Assembly: GCA_016928125.1 (NCBI GenBank)
Contig: JAFGLK010000099.1
Location: 1 to 12,784, forward strand
DNA length: 12,784 nucleotides
Direction: 5' to 3'
Source of the DNA: Anaerolineae bacterium
GTDB lineage: Bacteria > Chloroflexota > Anaerolineae > UBA1429
Of the stretch, positions 1 through 6,091 are shown in pieces. How positions within the stretch are numbered: position 1 is the first letter of the stretch; each line of letters opens with the position of its first letter. The notes under the pieces were generated by a model that did not search any database, was not told where the DNA came from, and saw nothing but the letters and a program-made list of their open reading frames with translations. A program made the translations under genes and the position numbers.

Positions 1-1
1 G

Positions 2-703
2 ACCGTCGTGCCGATGGTACTGGCCCAGGACCACAAGCCAGCCTATGACGGCGATCTGGGTCCCAACACGGGCGGCATGGGCTGCTATGCGCCAGCGCCC
101 GTTCTGGATGAGGCCACGCTCGAGCGCGTCGTGAGCGAGGTGCTCCAGCCAGCGGTGGATGGCTTGGCAGCGGCAGGCACACCGTATGTGGGCGCGCTGT
201 ACGCTGGCCTGATGGTCAGCGGGCCAGCTTCTGATGCACCAGCAGTTGGCGCCCCTGACTTTAGGGTGCTCGAGTTCAACTGCCGCTTTGGCGACCCCGA
301 AGCGCAGGTCATCTTGCCCCTCTTGGAGACCGATCTGGTCGACATTATGCAGGCTTGCATCGATGGGCACTTGACCGACCAAGCGGTGCGTTGGGCCCCG
401 CACGTGGCCGTGTGCGTCGTGATGGCCTCGGGCGGATACCCAGGTCACTATGCTCGCGGCCACGAGATCAGCGGCCTCGACCGCGCAGCGCAGCTGGTCG
501 ACACAGTGATCTTCCACGCCGGCACCCGGCGCGATGACGCCGGTCGCGTGCTGACGGCTGGGGGCCGCGTGCTGGGCGTCACGGCCTGGGCTCCCGATCT
601 GGCCGAGGCGATCGCACGCGCGTATCGGGCCGTGGACTGCATCCACTGGCCCGATGCGATGTATCGCACCGACATCGGCGCCAAGGGCCTGGGGAAAGGC
701 TGA
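2..703 (+). CDS. purD: Phosphoribosylamine-glycine ligase (GAR synthetase), 5' end missing
   Basis: This is the C-terminal part of GAR synthetase, the cytosolic ATP-dependent enzyme joining phosphoribosylamine and glycine in purine synthesis. The reading frame is open from base 2, so the gene begins upstream of the window; a GTG at base 8 is internal to the family, not a start. The visible 233 residues hold the ATP-grasp signature AQDHKPAYDGDLGPNTGGMG (bases 23-82) and the metal-binding EFNCRFGDPEAQ segment (around bases 273-308), followed by the C-terminal domain (VCVVMASGGYPGHY onward) ending in KGLGKG and TGA. Full-length family members are about 420-430 residues, so roughly the first 190 are absent. 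purM follows after 38 bases, consistent with one operon. Identification is secure from motifs and from the purM-purN neighbours. Confidence 0.96.
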   Translation, partial: TVVPMVLAQDHKPAYDGDLGPNTGGMGCYAPAPVLDEATLERVVSEVLQPAVDGLAAAGTPYVGALYAGLMVSGPASDAPAVGAPDFRVLEFNCRFGDPEAQVILPLLETDLVDIMQACIDGHLTDQAVRWAPHVAVCVVMASGGYPGHYARGHEISGLDRAAQLVDTVIFHAGTRRDDAGRVLTAGGRVLGVTAWAPDLAEAIARAYRAVDCIHWPDAMYRTDIGAKGLGKG

Positions 704-741
704 TCGATCCCAGTCGGGATAAGTCGTAGAGGATAGAGAAA

Positions 742-1764
742 ATGGCCAAAAAGAGCGCTTATGCAGCAGCCGGAGTGGATATCGATGCGGGCAACAAGGC
801 CGTCGAGTTGATGAGTGCGGCCGTACGCTCCACATACGGGCCCGAGGTGCTGTATGGCATAGGGGCATTTGGCGGCCTCTATGACGCCAGCCGCTTGCGA
901 GACATGCGTAGCCCTGTTTTGGTGGGCTCGACGGATAGCGTGGGCACCAAGGTCATGGTGGCCACCGCGCTGGGAAGCTACGCCAGCCTAGGCTGGGATA
1001 TTGTGAATCACTGCGTGAACGACATCCTCGTGCAGGGCGCCGAGCCGCTCTTCTTTCTCGACTATGTCGCCTGCCCGATCATCGATCCTGAGGTGGTGGC
1101 CGAGCTTGTCGGTGGGGTAGCGGCGGCCTGCCGAGAGGCAGGCTGTGCCATCCTGGGGGGCGAAACGGCCGAACTGCCAGGGGTCTACTCGCCTGGAGAG
1201 CTCGATCTGGTGGGCGCCATCGTCGGCATCGTAGAGCGCGATGAGATCATCGACGGCTCGGCGGTCGAGCCCGGCGACGTGATGATCGGCCTTCCGTCCA
1301 GCGGGGTGCACACCAACGGATTCTCGCTGGTGCGTCGAGTTTTTGAGCCGCCGTATGCGGGCTATGCTGACCGACTTGGACGTCCGCTGGGCGAGGCTCT
1401 GGTGGAGCCGCACCGCTCCTATCTCCCTCATGTACGCGCCATGCGCCGCGCGGTCAAGATCAAAGGGCTGGCCCACATCACCGGCGGAGGCTTTGTGGAC
1501 AACATCCCGCGCATTCTGCCGCCAAACTGCACAGCGGTGGTCGAGCGTAGCGCCTGGCAGGTGCCGCCCCTCTTCCAACTCATCGAAGAGGTTGGCCAGG
1601 TGGATCACGACGAGATGTATCGCGTGTTCAACATGGGTGTCGGACTCGTGGTCATCGTGGCCCCGGACGAGGTAGATGCGGCCGTCTCGACAGCCGCCGA
1701 GGGCGCCGTCGTCATTGGCCAGATCGTGCCTCGAGAGCAACAGGAGGGGGTCGTGTTGCGATGA
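742..1764 (+). CDS. purM: Phosphoribosylformylglycinamidine cyclo-ligase (AIR synthetase)
   Basis: AIR synthetase closes the imidazole ring of FGAM using ATP, the fifth step of purine synthesis, in the cytosol. The 340-residue length is normal for the family. Visible landmarks are the N-terminal SAYAAAGVDIDAGNKAV, the GSTDSVGTK loop (62-70), the CVNDILVQGAEPLFFLDYVA region (91-110), GGETAELPG (139-147), SSGVHTNGFSL (186-196) and HITGGG (245-250), which are the conserved PurM segments around the ATP and substrate site. The ATG at 742 is preceded by TAGAGGA at 727-733, a fair ribosome binding site. The stop codon overlaps the purN start (ATGA at 1761-1764), which indicates translational coupling. 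No key motif is missing and nothing looks abnormal. Confidence 0.97.
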   Translation: MAKKSAYAAAGVDIDAGNKAVELMSAAVRSTYGPEVLYGIGAFGGLYDASRLRDMRSPVLVGSTDSVGTKVMVATALGSYASLGWDIVNHCVNDILVQGAEPLFFLDYVACPIIDPEVVAELVGGVAAACREAGCAILGGETAELPGVYSPGELDLVGAIVGIVERDEIIDGSAVEPGDVMIGLPSSGVHTNGFSLVRRVFEPPYAGYADRLGRPLGEALVEPHRSYLPHVRAMRRAVKIKGLAHITGGGFVDNIPRILPPNCTAVVERSAWQVPPLFQLIEEVGQVDHDEMYRVFNMGVGLVVIVAPDEVDAAVSTAAEGAVVIGQIVPREQQEGVVLR

Positions 1765-2378
1765 ACTATCTGGCGGTCCTGGTCTCGGGCAACGGCACCA
1801 ACCTGCAGGCCATTATCGATGCCATCGAGGCGGGCAGGCTGCAGAATACCCATATCTCCGTCGTGGTGTCGAACCGCAAGTCAGCCTACGCCCTCCAACG
1901 CGCAGAGCGCCACGGCATTCCAACCCTCTATCATGCCTTTGGACCCTACCGAGAGAGAGCGGGAACACGGGCTAGGCAGCGCTATGATGAGGATCTGGCC
2001 AAGATGATGGCCTCATTCCCCGTGGACCTGGTGGTTCTGGCGGGGTGGATGCATGTGCTTAGCATGACCTTCCTGAAGCACTATCCCGGGCGCGTGGTCA
2101 ATATTCACCCCGCGCTGCCCGGGATGTTCCCGGGTACGCACGCCATCGAGCGCGCCTATGACGCCTTTCAGAGGGGCGAGATCGATCACACGGGGGTGAT
2201 GGTCCACTATGTTCCCGACGAGGGCGTCGACAGCGGACCGGTAATCGTGCAAAGAGAGGTGCCCATCCTGCCCTCTGACACAATCGATGACCTGGAGGCG
2301 CGCATACACCGCGTGGAACACGAGATCTATGTTCAGGCCATCGCACAGGCGCTCGAGCACGTCACCACTATTGCCTAG
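1761..2378 (+). CDS. purN: Phosphoribosylglycinamide formyltransferase (GAR transformylase)
   Basis: PurN transfers a formyl group from 10-formyltetrahydrofolate to GAR, the third step of purine synthesis. The 205 residues carry the phosphate-binding start VLVSGNGTNLQAIIDAI (residues 6-22), the VVLAGWMHVL stretch (91-100) and the catalytic triad expected for the family: Asn114 and His116 in NIHPALPG, and Asp157 in VPDEGVDSGPVI. AGGAGG at 1742-1747 lies inside the end of purM and serves the ATG at 1761, which overlaps the purM stop by four bases. The region after the catalytic His reads PGMFPGTHAIERAYDAF, longer than the short loop in the E. coli enzyme and more like a second PurN subtype. The operon appears to end here: the next gene is convergent, and the 108-base gap behind it shows no strong terminator hairpin. 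Confidence 0.96.
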   Translation: MNYLAVLVSGNGTNLQAIIDAIEAGRLQNTHISVVVSNRKSAYALQRAERHGIPTLYHAFGPYRERAGTRARQRYDEDLAKMMASFPVDLVVLAGWMHVLSMTFLKHYPGRVVNIHPALPGMFPGTHAIERAYDAFQRGEIDHTGVMVHYVPDEGVDSGPVIVQREVPILPSDTIDDLEARIHRVEHEIYVQAIAQALEHVTTIA

Positions 2379-2486
2379 ACCAGGTTCGCAGTAGTTCCTC
2401 GCCTCTCGATATGAACGCCCAAGATCTCGCCCTGGCAAGGCAGCCTGCGACAAAGCCATAGAGCTACAGGGAACAGCCAGGTGGCC

Positions 2487-3206
2487 CTAGTTCCAGTCGC
2501 GCGCGTGGCTGATCACGATCGAATAGAGATCGGCCGTGCAGCGCTCACAGAAAGGCCAGGCGATCTCCGCCTCCTCGAGAGCATACCCGGCCAGCTCCTC
2601 CAGACTGGAGGCATGTCGCATCACACAAGGGCCGCTGCAGTGTAGCTCCAGACCTCGTCGCACCACCCGCTCTGAGCGCGCAAAGCTGGGCACGCCCAGG
2701 GCATGGCCCAGATGATGGAGAATCAGCCGCTTGAGAGCCAGTGCTTCGATATCCTCATCGGCGAGGTGGCGCACATGATAGGTCGAACAGACCGCGGCGA
2801 TGCCCGGCAGTGAGGTGCCTAGCGAGTAGTAGTTGGGGCGCAGGCGCGCCAGCGGCGTGGGAAAGTCGGTCAGATCCTCGTCCAGAAGCACCAGATCATA
2901 GTGGGCGTCGAGTTGCTGCCAGGGCTCTTTGCGCACCAATTCCAGGTATGTCGGCGCGATCACCTGTTTGACCTCGGCGTCATAGCTGGCATCGAGGTAC
3001 CACTGGATGCCCCAATAAGGACTGTCAGGAAACAGGGCTGGGATAATCCAGTTGCCAAAGACCCGCACAGGGAGTGGCCGCACTGCCAGCGCCTCGGGAT
3101 AGCGCAGATAGAGCGACATGAGCGTTCGCTCAACGGTCTCGGTCAGGATGGCGCTTTCCTTCTCGCTGACACCCGCAGACCAGGCCAGCGAAATCGACTT
3201 GGACAT
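2487..3206 (-). CDS. Archaemetzincin-like protein with altered metalloprotease motif
   Basis: The 239-residue protein resembles archaemetzincins, small zinc proteases of archaea, some bacteria and vertebrates (AMZ1/AMZ2). The family pattern is HExxHxxGxxHC, then four residues and CxM, then CxxC. Here it reads HHLGHALG (164-171), then HC (189-190), CVM (194-196) and CERC (220-223). All three zinc-type histidines and the second-site cysteines can be matched, but the catalytic Glu is His165, and about 15 extra residues separate the Gly from the third His. The centre (DLVLLDEDLTDFPTPLARL and SLPGIAAVCSTYHVRHL) fits the family's beta-strand and active-site lead-in. The start at 3206 has only a weak GAGG close by, but the N-terminus matches the expected domain start. 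An extended -10 promoter lies 40 bases upstream. Peptidase activity is doubtful; it may bind metal without cleaving. Assignment is from motifs alone. Confidence 0.62.
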   Translation of the reverse strand: MSKSISLAWSAGVSEKESAILTETVERTLMSLYLRYPEALAVRPLPVRVFGNWIIPALFPDSPYWGIQWYLDASYDAEVKQVIAPTYLELVRKEPWQQLDAHYDLVLLDEDLTDFPTPLARLRPNYYSLGTSLPGIAAVCSTYHVRHLADEDIEALALKRLILHHLGHALGVPSFARSERVVRRGLELHCSGPCVMRHASSLEELAGYALEEAEIAWPFCERCTADLYSIVISHARDWN

Positions 3207-3244
3207 GAACCTCGAGCCTGAAAAGGGTGGTGTTCGGTATCCCC

Positions 3245-3273
3245 ATTATGCCATGCCCATGGGGAGCGGCCAA
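3245..3273 (-). promoter_or_regulatory. Putative sigma-70 promoter for the archaemetzincin-like gene
   Basis: Reading the minus strand, TTGGCC (3268-3273) is followed by a 17-base spacer and CATAAT (3245-3250), with TGG directly before the -10 box, an extended -10 arrangement. The -35 box matches the consensus at four of six bases and the -10 at five of six. Transcription would start near 3238 and give a leader of about 30 bases before the ATG at 3206. This suggests the gene has its own promoter and need not depend on the upstream isomerase gene. Confidence 0.5.
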
Positions 3274-3373
3274 AAAAGGCGGGGCAGGCTGGTCTGCTGA
3301 GAAACTGGGAGGAACTGGGGTCTGGTCAGAGCCTGACAGACTCACCACCTTGCACCTGACACACTCACAGCAT

Positions 3374-3400
3374 GAGCCGCGTCAGAGATGGACGCGGCTC
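3374..3400 (-). terminator. Hairpin behind the FucI-like gene
   Basis: GAGCCGCGTC (3374-3383) and GACGCGGCTC (3391-3400) form a perfect 10-bp GC-rich stem with a 7-base loop, starting about 48 bases past the stop codon of the isomerase gene on the minus strand. No run of U follows, so it is either a U-poor terminator or a 3'-end stabilising structure. It sits between the isomerase stop and the promoter of the next minus-strand gene, the expected place for a terminator. Confidence 0.5.
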
Positions 3401-3448
3401 CTGTCATGGGGGCAGCCGCAGAGCCTCAGCCGGATGGGCCGGGGGCGA

Positions 3449-4948
3449 CTACAGGACGCGCTCCCAGATCGGCGCCGACCGCGCAGCCCCCTCCGGGCCT
3501 AGGACGACCGGCGCGATGCCTGTGATCTCGCAGACATAGTTGAGCGCTCGCACCACGTCACCGGAAACCCCAAGCACATGGTTACATGGGAAGACCGTCA
3601 GGAACTCGTCGAACGAGCAGCTCAGCTTGGCATGCACGTGTGGCCAGGTGGGGTTGGTCTGCGCATTGATGGCCTTGCGTTGCGCCTCGGGCAGATCCAG
3701 ACTTTCACCCTTGATGATGGCCATGAATGGCTTATCATCCCATATCCCCAGACGGGCAAAGGTCATCTCACCGGGAGCCGCGTCAAACTCGACCGAGGCC
3801 CCGCCCGCCTTGAAGTAAAATTCGAGCGCAGGATGGAAGGTGATCTTCTTATAGTTCTCGGCCGGGTCAAAGCTCCGGCTGGCATACCAAGAGGAGTGGT
3901 TGCCCGAATTACACCAGTCCCACAGGCCATACTCGGGCAGATAGAGGCGCACATCCATAAAGAGCGCTGGCAGGCCACCGGTCAGGTATTTGAGCAACTG
4001 CATGGTCACGGCTGCGAATGCATCGGCCTCGGTGGCGCACACCACGGGCTCTTTGGGGCCATTCCAATCGTAGGGATCGTTCATCATCATCTCGGGCACA
4101 TCGCCCAGACACACATGCTCGGTGAGCTCGCGCTGGCCTTTGAGCCCGCAAAAGTCAAAGCCTTTTTCCTCGTTCACGATCTGCATGGCCAGATAGAGGC
4201 GCAACTGGGTCTTGAGGGTCTCGGGCGTCAGCATCTTGCCGTCAAAGAGGATGCGATCGCCGAGCATCCGCTGCAGCCACGCAAAACCCTTTTCGACTTC
4301 CGCCTCGTCGACCTCGCTCTCCATGACCTTCAACAGCCACAGCTGATCCACCTGGCGGGTCGTGCAGCCCAACGCCTTGATGGTGGGCACCATATGAAAG
4401 TAGCCAGTCTCCATGCCCATGGAATGGCCACCGTACATGCCATAGACCTCGTTGCGGATCGTGGTCACGGCCTCGGCGGCGCGAATCCAATCGAGCACCT
4501 GCTGGTGCACGCTGGGGTCGTCTATGTCGCCCACGATGCGATGGGTGCGCACACCCGCCTGCCGCAACGCACCATCGCTGGCCAGCAGGCCTACGTTGCC
4601 AGGGTACTCGCCATTGTTGTTGGAGAGGCTCAGCACAGGCACGTCCCGACCCACGCTGTTGAGAAAAGGCCAGGCCAGAAAAGGGAAATTCCATACGTTG
4701 TAGCACATAATGAGGACGCGACAGCCAGCCCGGCGCAGCTCATCGCCCACCTTTTGGGCCACGCGCACAGATGTGATGATCTGAGAGCCCACCACCACCT
4801 CCGGCGCGCTGCCATCCACATTTTTGAGGCCCTTGCGAATGATGTCAGCCCATTGATTGACAACAGCGACGTTCTGAGGGTTGTTCTCCTGCCACACATG
4901 GGGTCGCTCGTCGTTCAGCATGGCGATACCAATTGGAGTCGAACGCAT
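3449..4948 (-). CDS. L-fucose isomerase (FucI)-family sugar isomerase
   Basis: This 499-residue protein aligns by eye along most of its length with FucI, the Mn-dependent aldose-ketose isomerase (591 residues in E. coli). Matching blocks include YGMYGGHSMGMETGY (169-183), GLKGQRELTEH (268-278), YDWNGPKEPVVCATEADA (293-310), LFMDVRLY (329-336) and NPTWPHVHAKL (432-442). The three metal ligands of FucI correspond to Glu307, Asp332 and His457, so it is probably active, though the substrate (L-fucose, D-arabinose or another sugar) cannot be read from sequence. I chose the ATG at 4948 because AGGAGGTG sits seven bases upstream and family similarity starts there; a longer frame to 5068 would begin inside the -35 box of the gene's own promoter. 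It is transcribed divergently from the kinase operon. No fuculokinase or fuculose-phosphate aldolase gene is adjacent. Confidence 0.85.
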   Translation of the reverse strand: MRSTPIGIAMLNDERPHVWQENNPQNVAVVNQWADIIRKGLKNVDGSAPEVVVGSQIITSVRVAQKVGDELRRAGCRVLIMCYNVWNFPFLAWPFLNSVGRDVPVLSLSNNNGEYPGNVGLLASDGALRQAGVRTHRIVGDIDDPSVHQQVLDWIRAAEAVTTIRNEVYGMYGGHSMGMETGYFHMVPTIKALGCTTRQVDQLWLLKVMESEVDEAEVEKGFAWLQRMLGDRILFDGKMLTPETLKTQLRLYLAMQIVNEEKGFDFCGLKGQRELTEHVCLGDVPEMMMNDPYDWNGPKEPVVCATEADAFAAVTMQLLKYLTGGLPALFMDVRLYLPEYGLWDWCNSGNHSSWYASRSFDPAENYKKITFHPALEFYFKAGGASVEFDAAPGEMTFARLGIWDDKPFMAIIKGESLDLPEAQRKAINAQTNPTWPHVHAKLSCSFDEFLTVFPCNHVLGVSGDVVRALNYVCEITGIAPVVLGPEGAARSAPIWERVL

Positions 4949-4953
4949 ATCAG

Positions 4954-4961
4954 CACCTCCT
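4954..4961 (-). promoter_or_regulatory. Ribosome binding site deciding the FucI-like start
   Basis: On the minus strand AGGAGGTG ends six bases before the ATG at 4948. It is a near-perfect Shine-Dalgarno sequence and supports this start over the upstream in-frame ATG at 5068. Confidence 0.85.
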
Positions 4962-5039
4962 CTGATGGCACCTTCGACGGGCCGGCTCGCACGCCAGATC
5001 GAAGGGATCTTCGAACACGGATCGGAGCAACTCACCACG

Positions 5040-5068
5040 ATTCTAGGTCGGCCCCCAACCCATGTCAA
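5040..5068 (-). promoter_or_regulatory. Strong sigma-70 promoter for the FucI-like gene
   Basis: On the minus strand a perfect TTGACA (5063-5068) is followed by a 17-base spacer and TAGAAT (5040-5045), five of six matches to the -10 consensus. Start of transcription would be near 5033, giving a leader of about 85 bases that contains a 6-bp hairpin at 4999-5014. This is the best consensus promoter in the window. Confidence 0.75.
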
Positions 5069-5076
5069 CCGCTCTG

Positions 5077-5091
5077 GCGCCTAAGCGCCTA
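5077..5091. repeat. Tandem GCGCCTA repeat, possible operator
   Basis: GCGCCTA occurs twice with an 8-base period (5077-5083, 5085-5091), directly upstream of the -35 box of the isomerase promoter. Part of it is also an inverted repeat (GGCGC, CTAA, GCGCC at 5076-5089). The position suits a regulator binding site, but the motif is short and GC-rich, so chance is possible. Confidence 0.3.
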
Positions 5092-5136
5092 GCGTGTTCC
5101 TTCACGTAAAATCGAACCGAAGCCTGCGCCTTGCGT

Positions 5137-5166
5137 TTGTCAAAGGAGGCTAGTAGAAGGCATAAT
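5137..5166 (+). promoter_or_regulatory. Putative sigma-70 promoter for the kinase operon
   Basis: TTGTCA (5137-5142) and CATAAT (5161-5166) each match the consensus at five of six bases with an 18-base spacer. Transcription would begin near 5173, leaving a leader of about 80 bases before the kinase ATG at 5254. The opposing isomerase promoter lies about 70 bases away, so the two could share regulators. Confidence 0.6.
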
Positions 5167-5238
5167 GGAAGCCATCTGGCCTGGATCTAGGAGGAGACGG
5201 GGCTGCAAGGTGACCGGCTCTACCCGTGTTCCGAGTCG

Positions 5239-5248
5239 AGGAGGTGAT
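5239..5248 (+). promoter_or_regulatory. Ribosome binding site of the isopentenyl phosphate kinase gene
   Basis: AGGAGGTGAT is fully complementary to the usual 16S rRNA 3' end and stands five bases before the ATG at 5254. It fixes this start and suggests efficient translation. Confidence 0.85.
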
Positions 5249-5253
5249 CCCCC

Positions 5254-6060
5254 ATGAGTGAGTTGGTCTTTCTCAAACTAGGCGGCTCGTTGATCACGGA
5301 CAAAACACGTTACGAGACACCCCGGCCAGCCGTGATCACAAGGCTGGCCAAGGAGATCCAGGCCGCGCTCAAAGCTCGGCCAGACTTGCAGTTGGTCTTG
5401 GGCCACGGCAGCGGCTCCTTTGGTCACTTTGTCGCCGACCGCTACAAGGTGGCCGAGGGCCATCCTGAAGACTGGCGCGGATATGCCGAGACAGCCGCGG
5501 CTGCCCAGCGCCTGAATCGCTTGGTGGTGGATGCGCTGCTTGCCGAGGGCGTGCGCGTCGTATCTCTGCAGCCTTCGGCCTCAGCGCGCTGCCACAATGG
5601 TGAGTTGATCGAGATGGCCATCGGCCCCATCGCCGAGTTGCTGGGGCATGGCGTGGCGCCACTCATCTATGGCGATGTGGCGCTGGACGATGAGCTCGGC
5701 TGCACAATCATCTCGACGGAGCAGATTTTCGTCCATCTGGCGCGCTCGCTGCGGCCACAGCGCATCATCGTTGCCGGCGAGGTCGCTGGGGTATACTCGG
5801 GAGATCCCAAGCGCGATACGATCGTGCGCCTGATCCCCGAGATCACCTCTCGCAACTTTCACAATGTGGAAGAAATGCTCACTACCTCTTTTGCCGTCGA
5901 CGTCACGGGAGGCATGCTGAGCAAAGTGCAACTGCTCTTCGAGTTGGTGACCGAGGAGCCCACGCTGCAGGTGCGCATCGTTACCGGGCGACGCAACCAG
6001 CTCCTTGAGCGGGTACTGCTGGATCCTGATCTGGCTGAAGGCACCTTGCTGCGGTACTGA
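5254..6060 (+). CDS. ipk: Isopentenyl phosphate kinase
   Basis: The 268-residue protein belongs to the amino acid kinase family and matches isopentenyl phosphate kinase, which converts isopentenyl phosphate to IPP with ATP in the modified mevalonate route. It starts with the phosphate-binding FLKLGGSLITDK (6-17), followed by GHGSGSFGH (50-58), whose last residue His58 corresponds to the catalytic His that marks this family against glutamate-5-kinase, aspartokinase and UMP kinase. GDVALDD (140-146), IIVAGEVAGVYSGDP (171-185) and DVTGGMLSK (216-224) cover substrate and nucleotide sites. An excellent ribosome binding site sets the start. It is the first gene of a probable four-gene unit. IPK is typical of archaea and uncommon in bacteria apart from some Chloroflexota. 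No mevalonate-pathway gene is in the window, so the source of isopentenyl phosphate cannot be judged here. The alternative, fosfomycin kinase FomA-like, is less likely. Confidence 0.87.
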   Translation: MSELVFLKLGGSLITDKTRYETPRPAVITRLAKEIQAALKARPDLQLVLGHGSGSFGHFVADRYKVAEGHPEDWRGYAETAAAAQRLNRLVVDALLAEGVRVVSLQPSASARCHNGELIEMAIGPIAELLGHGVAPLIYGDVALDDELGCTIISTEQIFVHLARSLRPQRIIVAGEVAGVYSGDPKRDTIVRLIPEITSRNFHNVEEMLTTSFAVDVTGGMLSKVQLLFELVTEEPTLQVRIVTGRRNQLLERVLLDPDLAEGTLLRY

Positions 6061-6091
6061 TGGCCACTACACAGGAGCGGTATCAGACGTT

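Larger units (their letters stand above)
4949..5253. other. Divergent intergenic control region
   Basis: These 305 bases separate the isomerase gene (minus) from the isopentenyl phosphate kinase gene (plus). They contain a strong promoter for each side, two ribosome binding sites, a hairpin in the isomerase leader (TCGAAG, GGAT, CTTCGA at 4999-5014), a 7-base direct repeat GCGCCTA (5077-5083 and 5085-5091) just upstream of the isomerase -35 box, and a 30-codon open frame ATG 5165 to TGA 5257 overlapping the kinase start. No tRNA or obvious riboswitch is seen. The region 5092-5130 holds nothing I recognise. Confidence 0.7.

Noticed and set aside
988..1740. A 250-codon minus-strand frame opposite purM
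   Set aside because: purM is fully conserved on the plus strand and the antisense translation has no family features.
2379..2486. Possible terminator between purN and the convergent archaemetzincin-like gene
   Set aside because: Only a four-base stem (GCCA and TGGC around 2476-2485) was found; it is too weak to call.
4949..5068. Forty-codon N-terminal extension of the FucI-like protein
   Set aside because: The upstream ATG lies inside the -35 box of the promoter, the ATG at 4948 has a near-perfect ribosome binding site, and family similarity begins there.
3578..5092. A 504-codon open frame on the plus strand opposite the FucI-like gene
   Set aside because: Its translation is rich in His, Gly, Leu and Ala with no domain I recognise, and it lies exactly antisense to a protein with full FucI conservation. 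It is an artefact of high GC at codon third positions.
6005..6091. TTG-initiated N-terminal extension of the URO-D-fold protein overlapping the kinase gene
   Set aside because: The extension reads the end of the kinase gene in another frame and is unlike the family; the ATG at 6092 begins at the conserved N-terminus.
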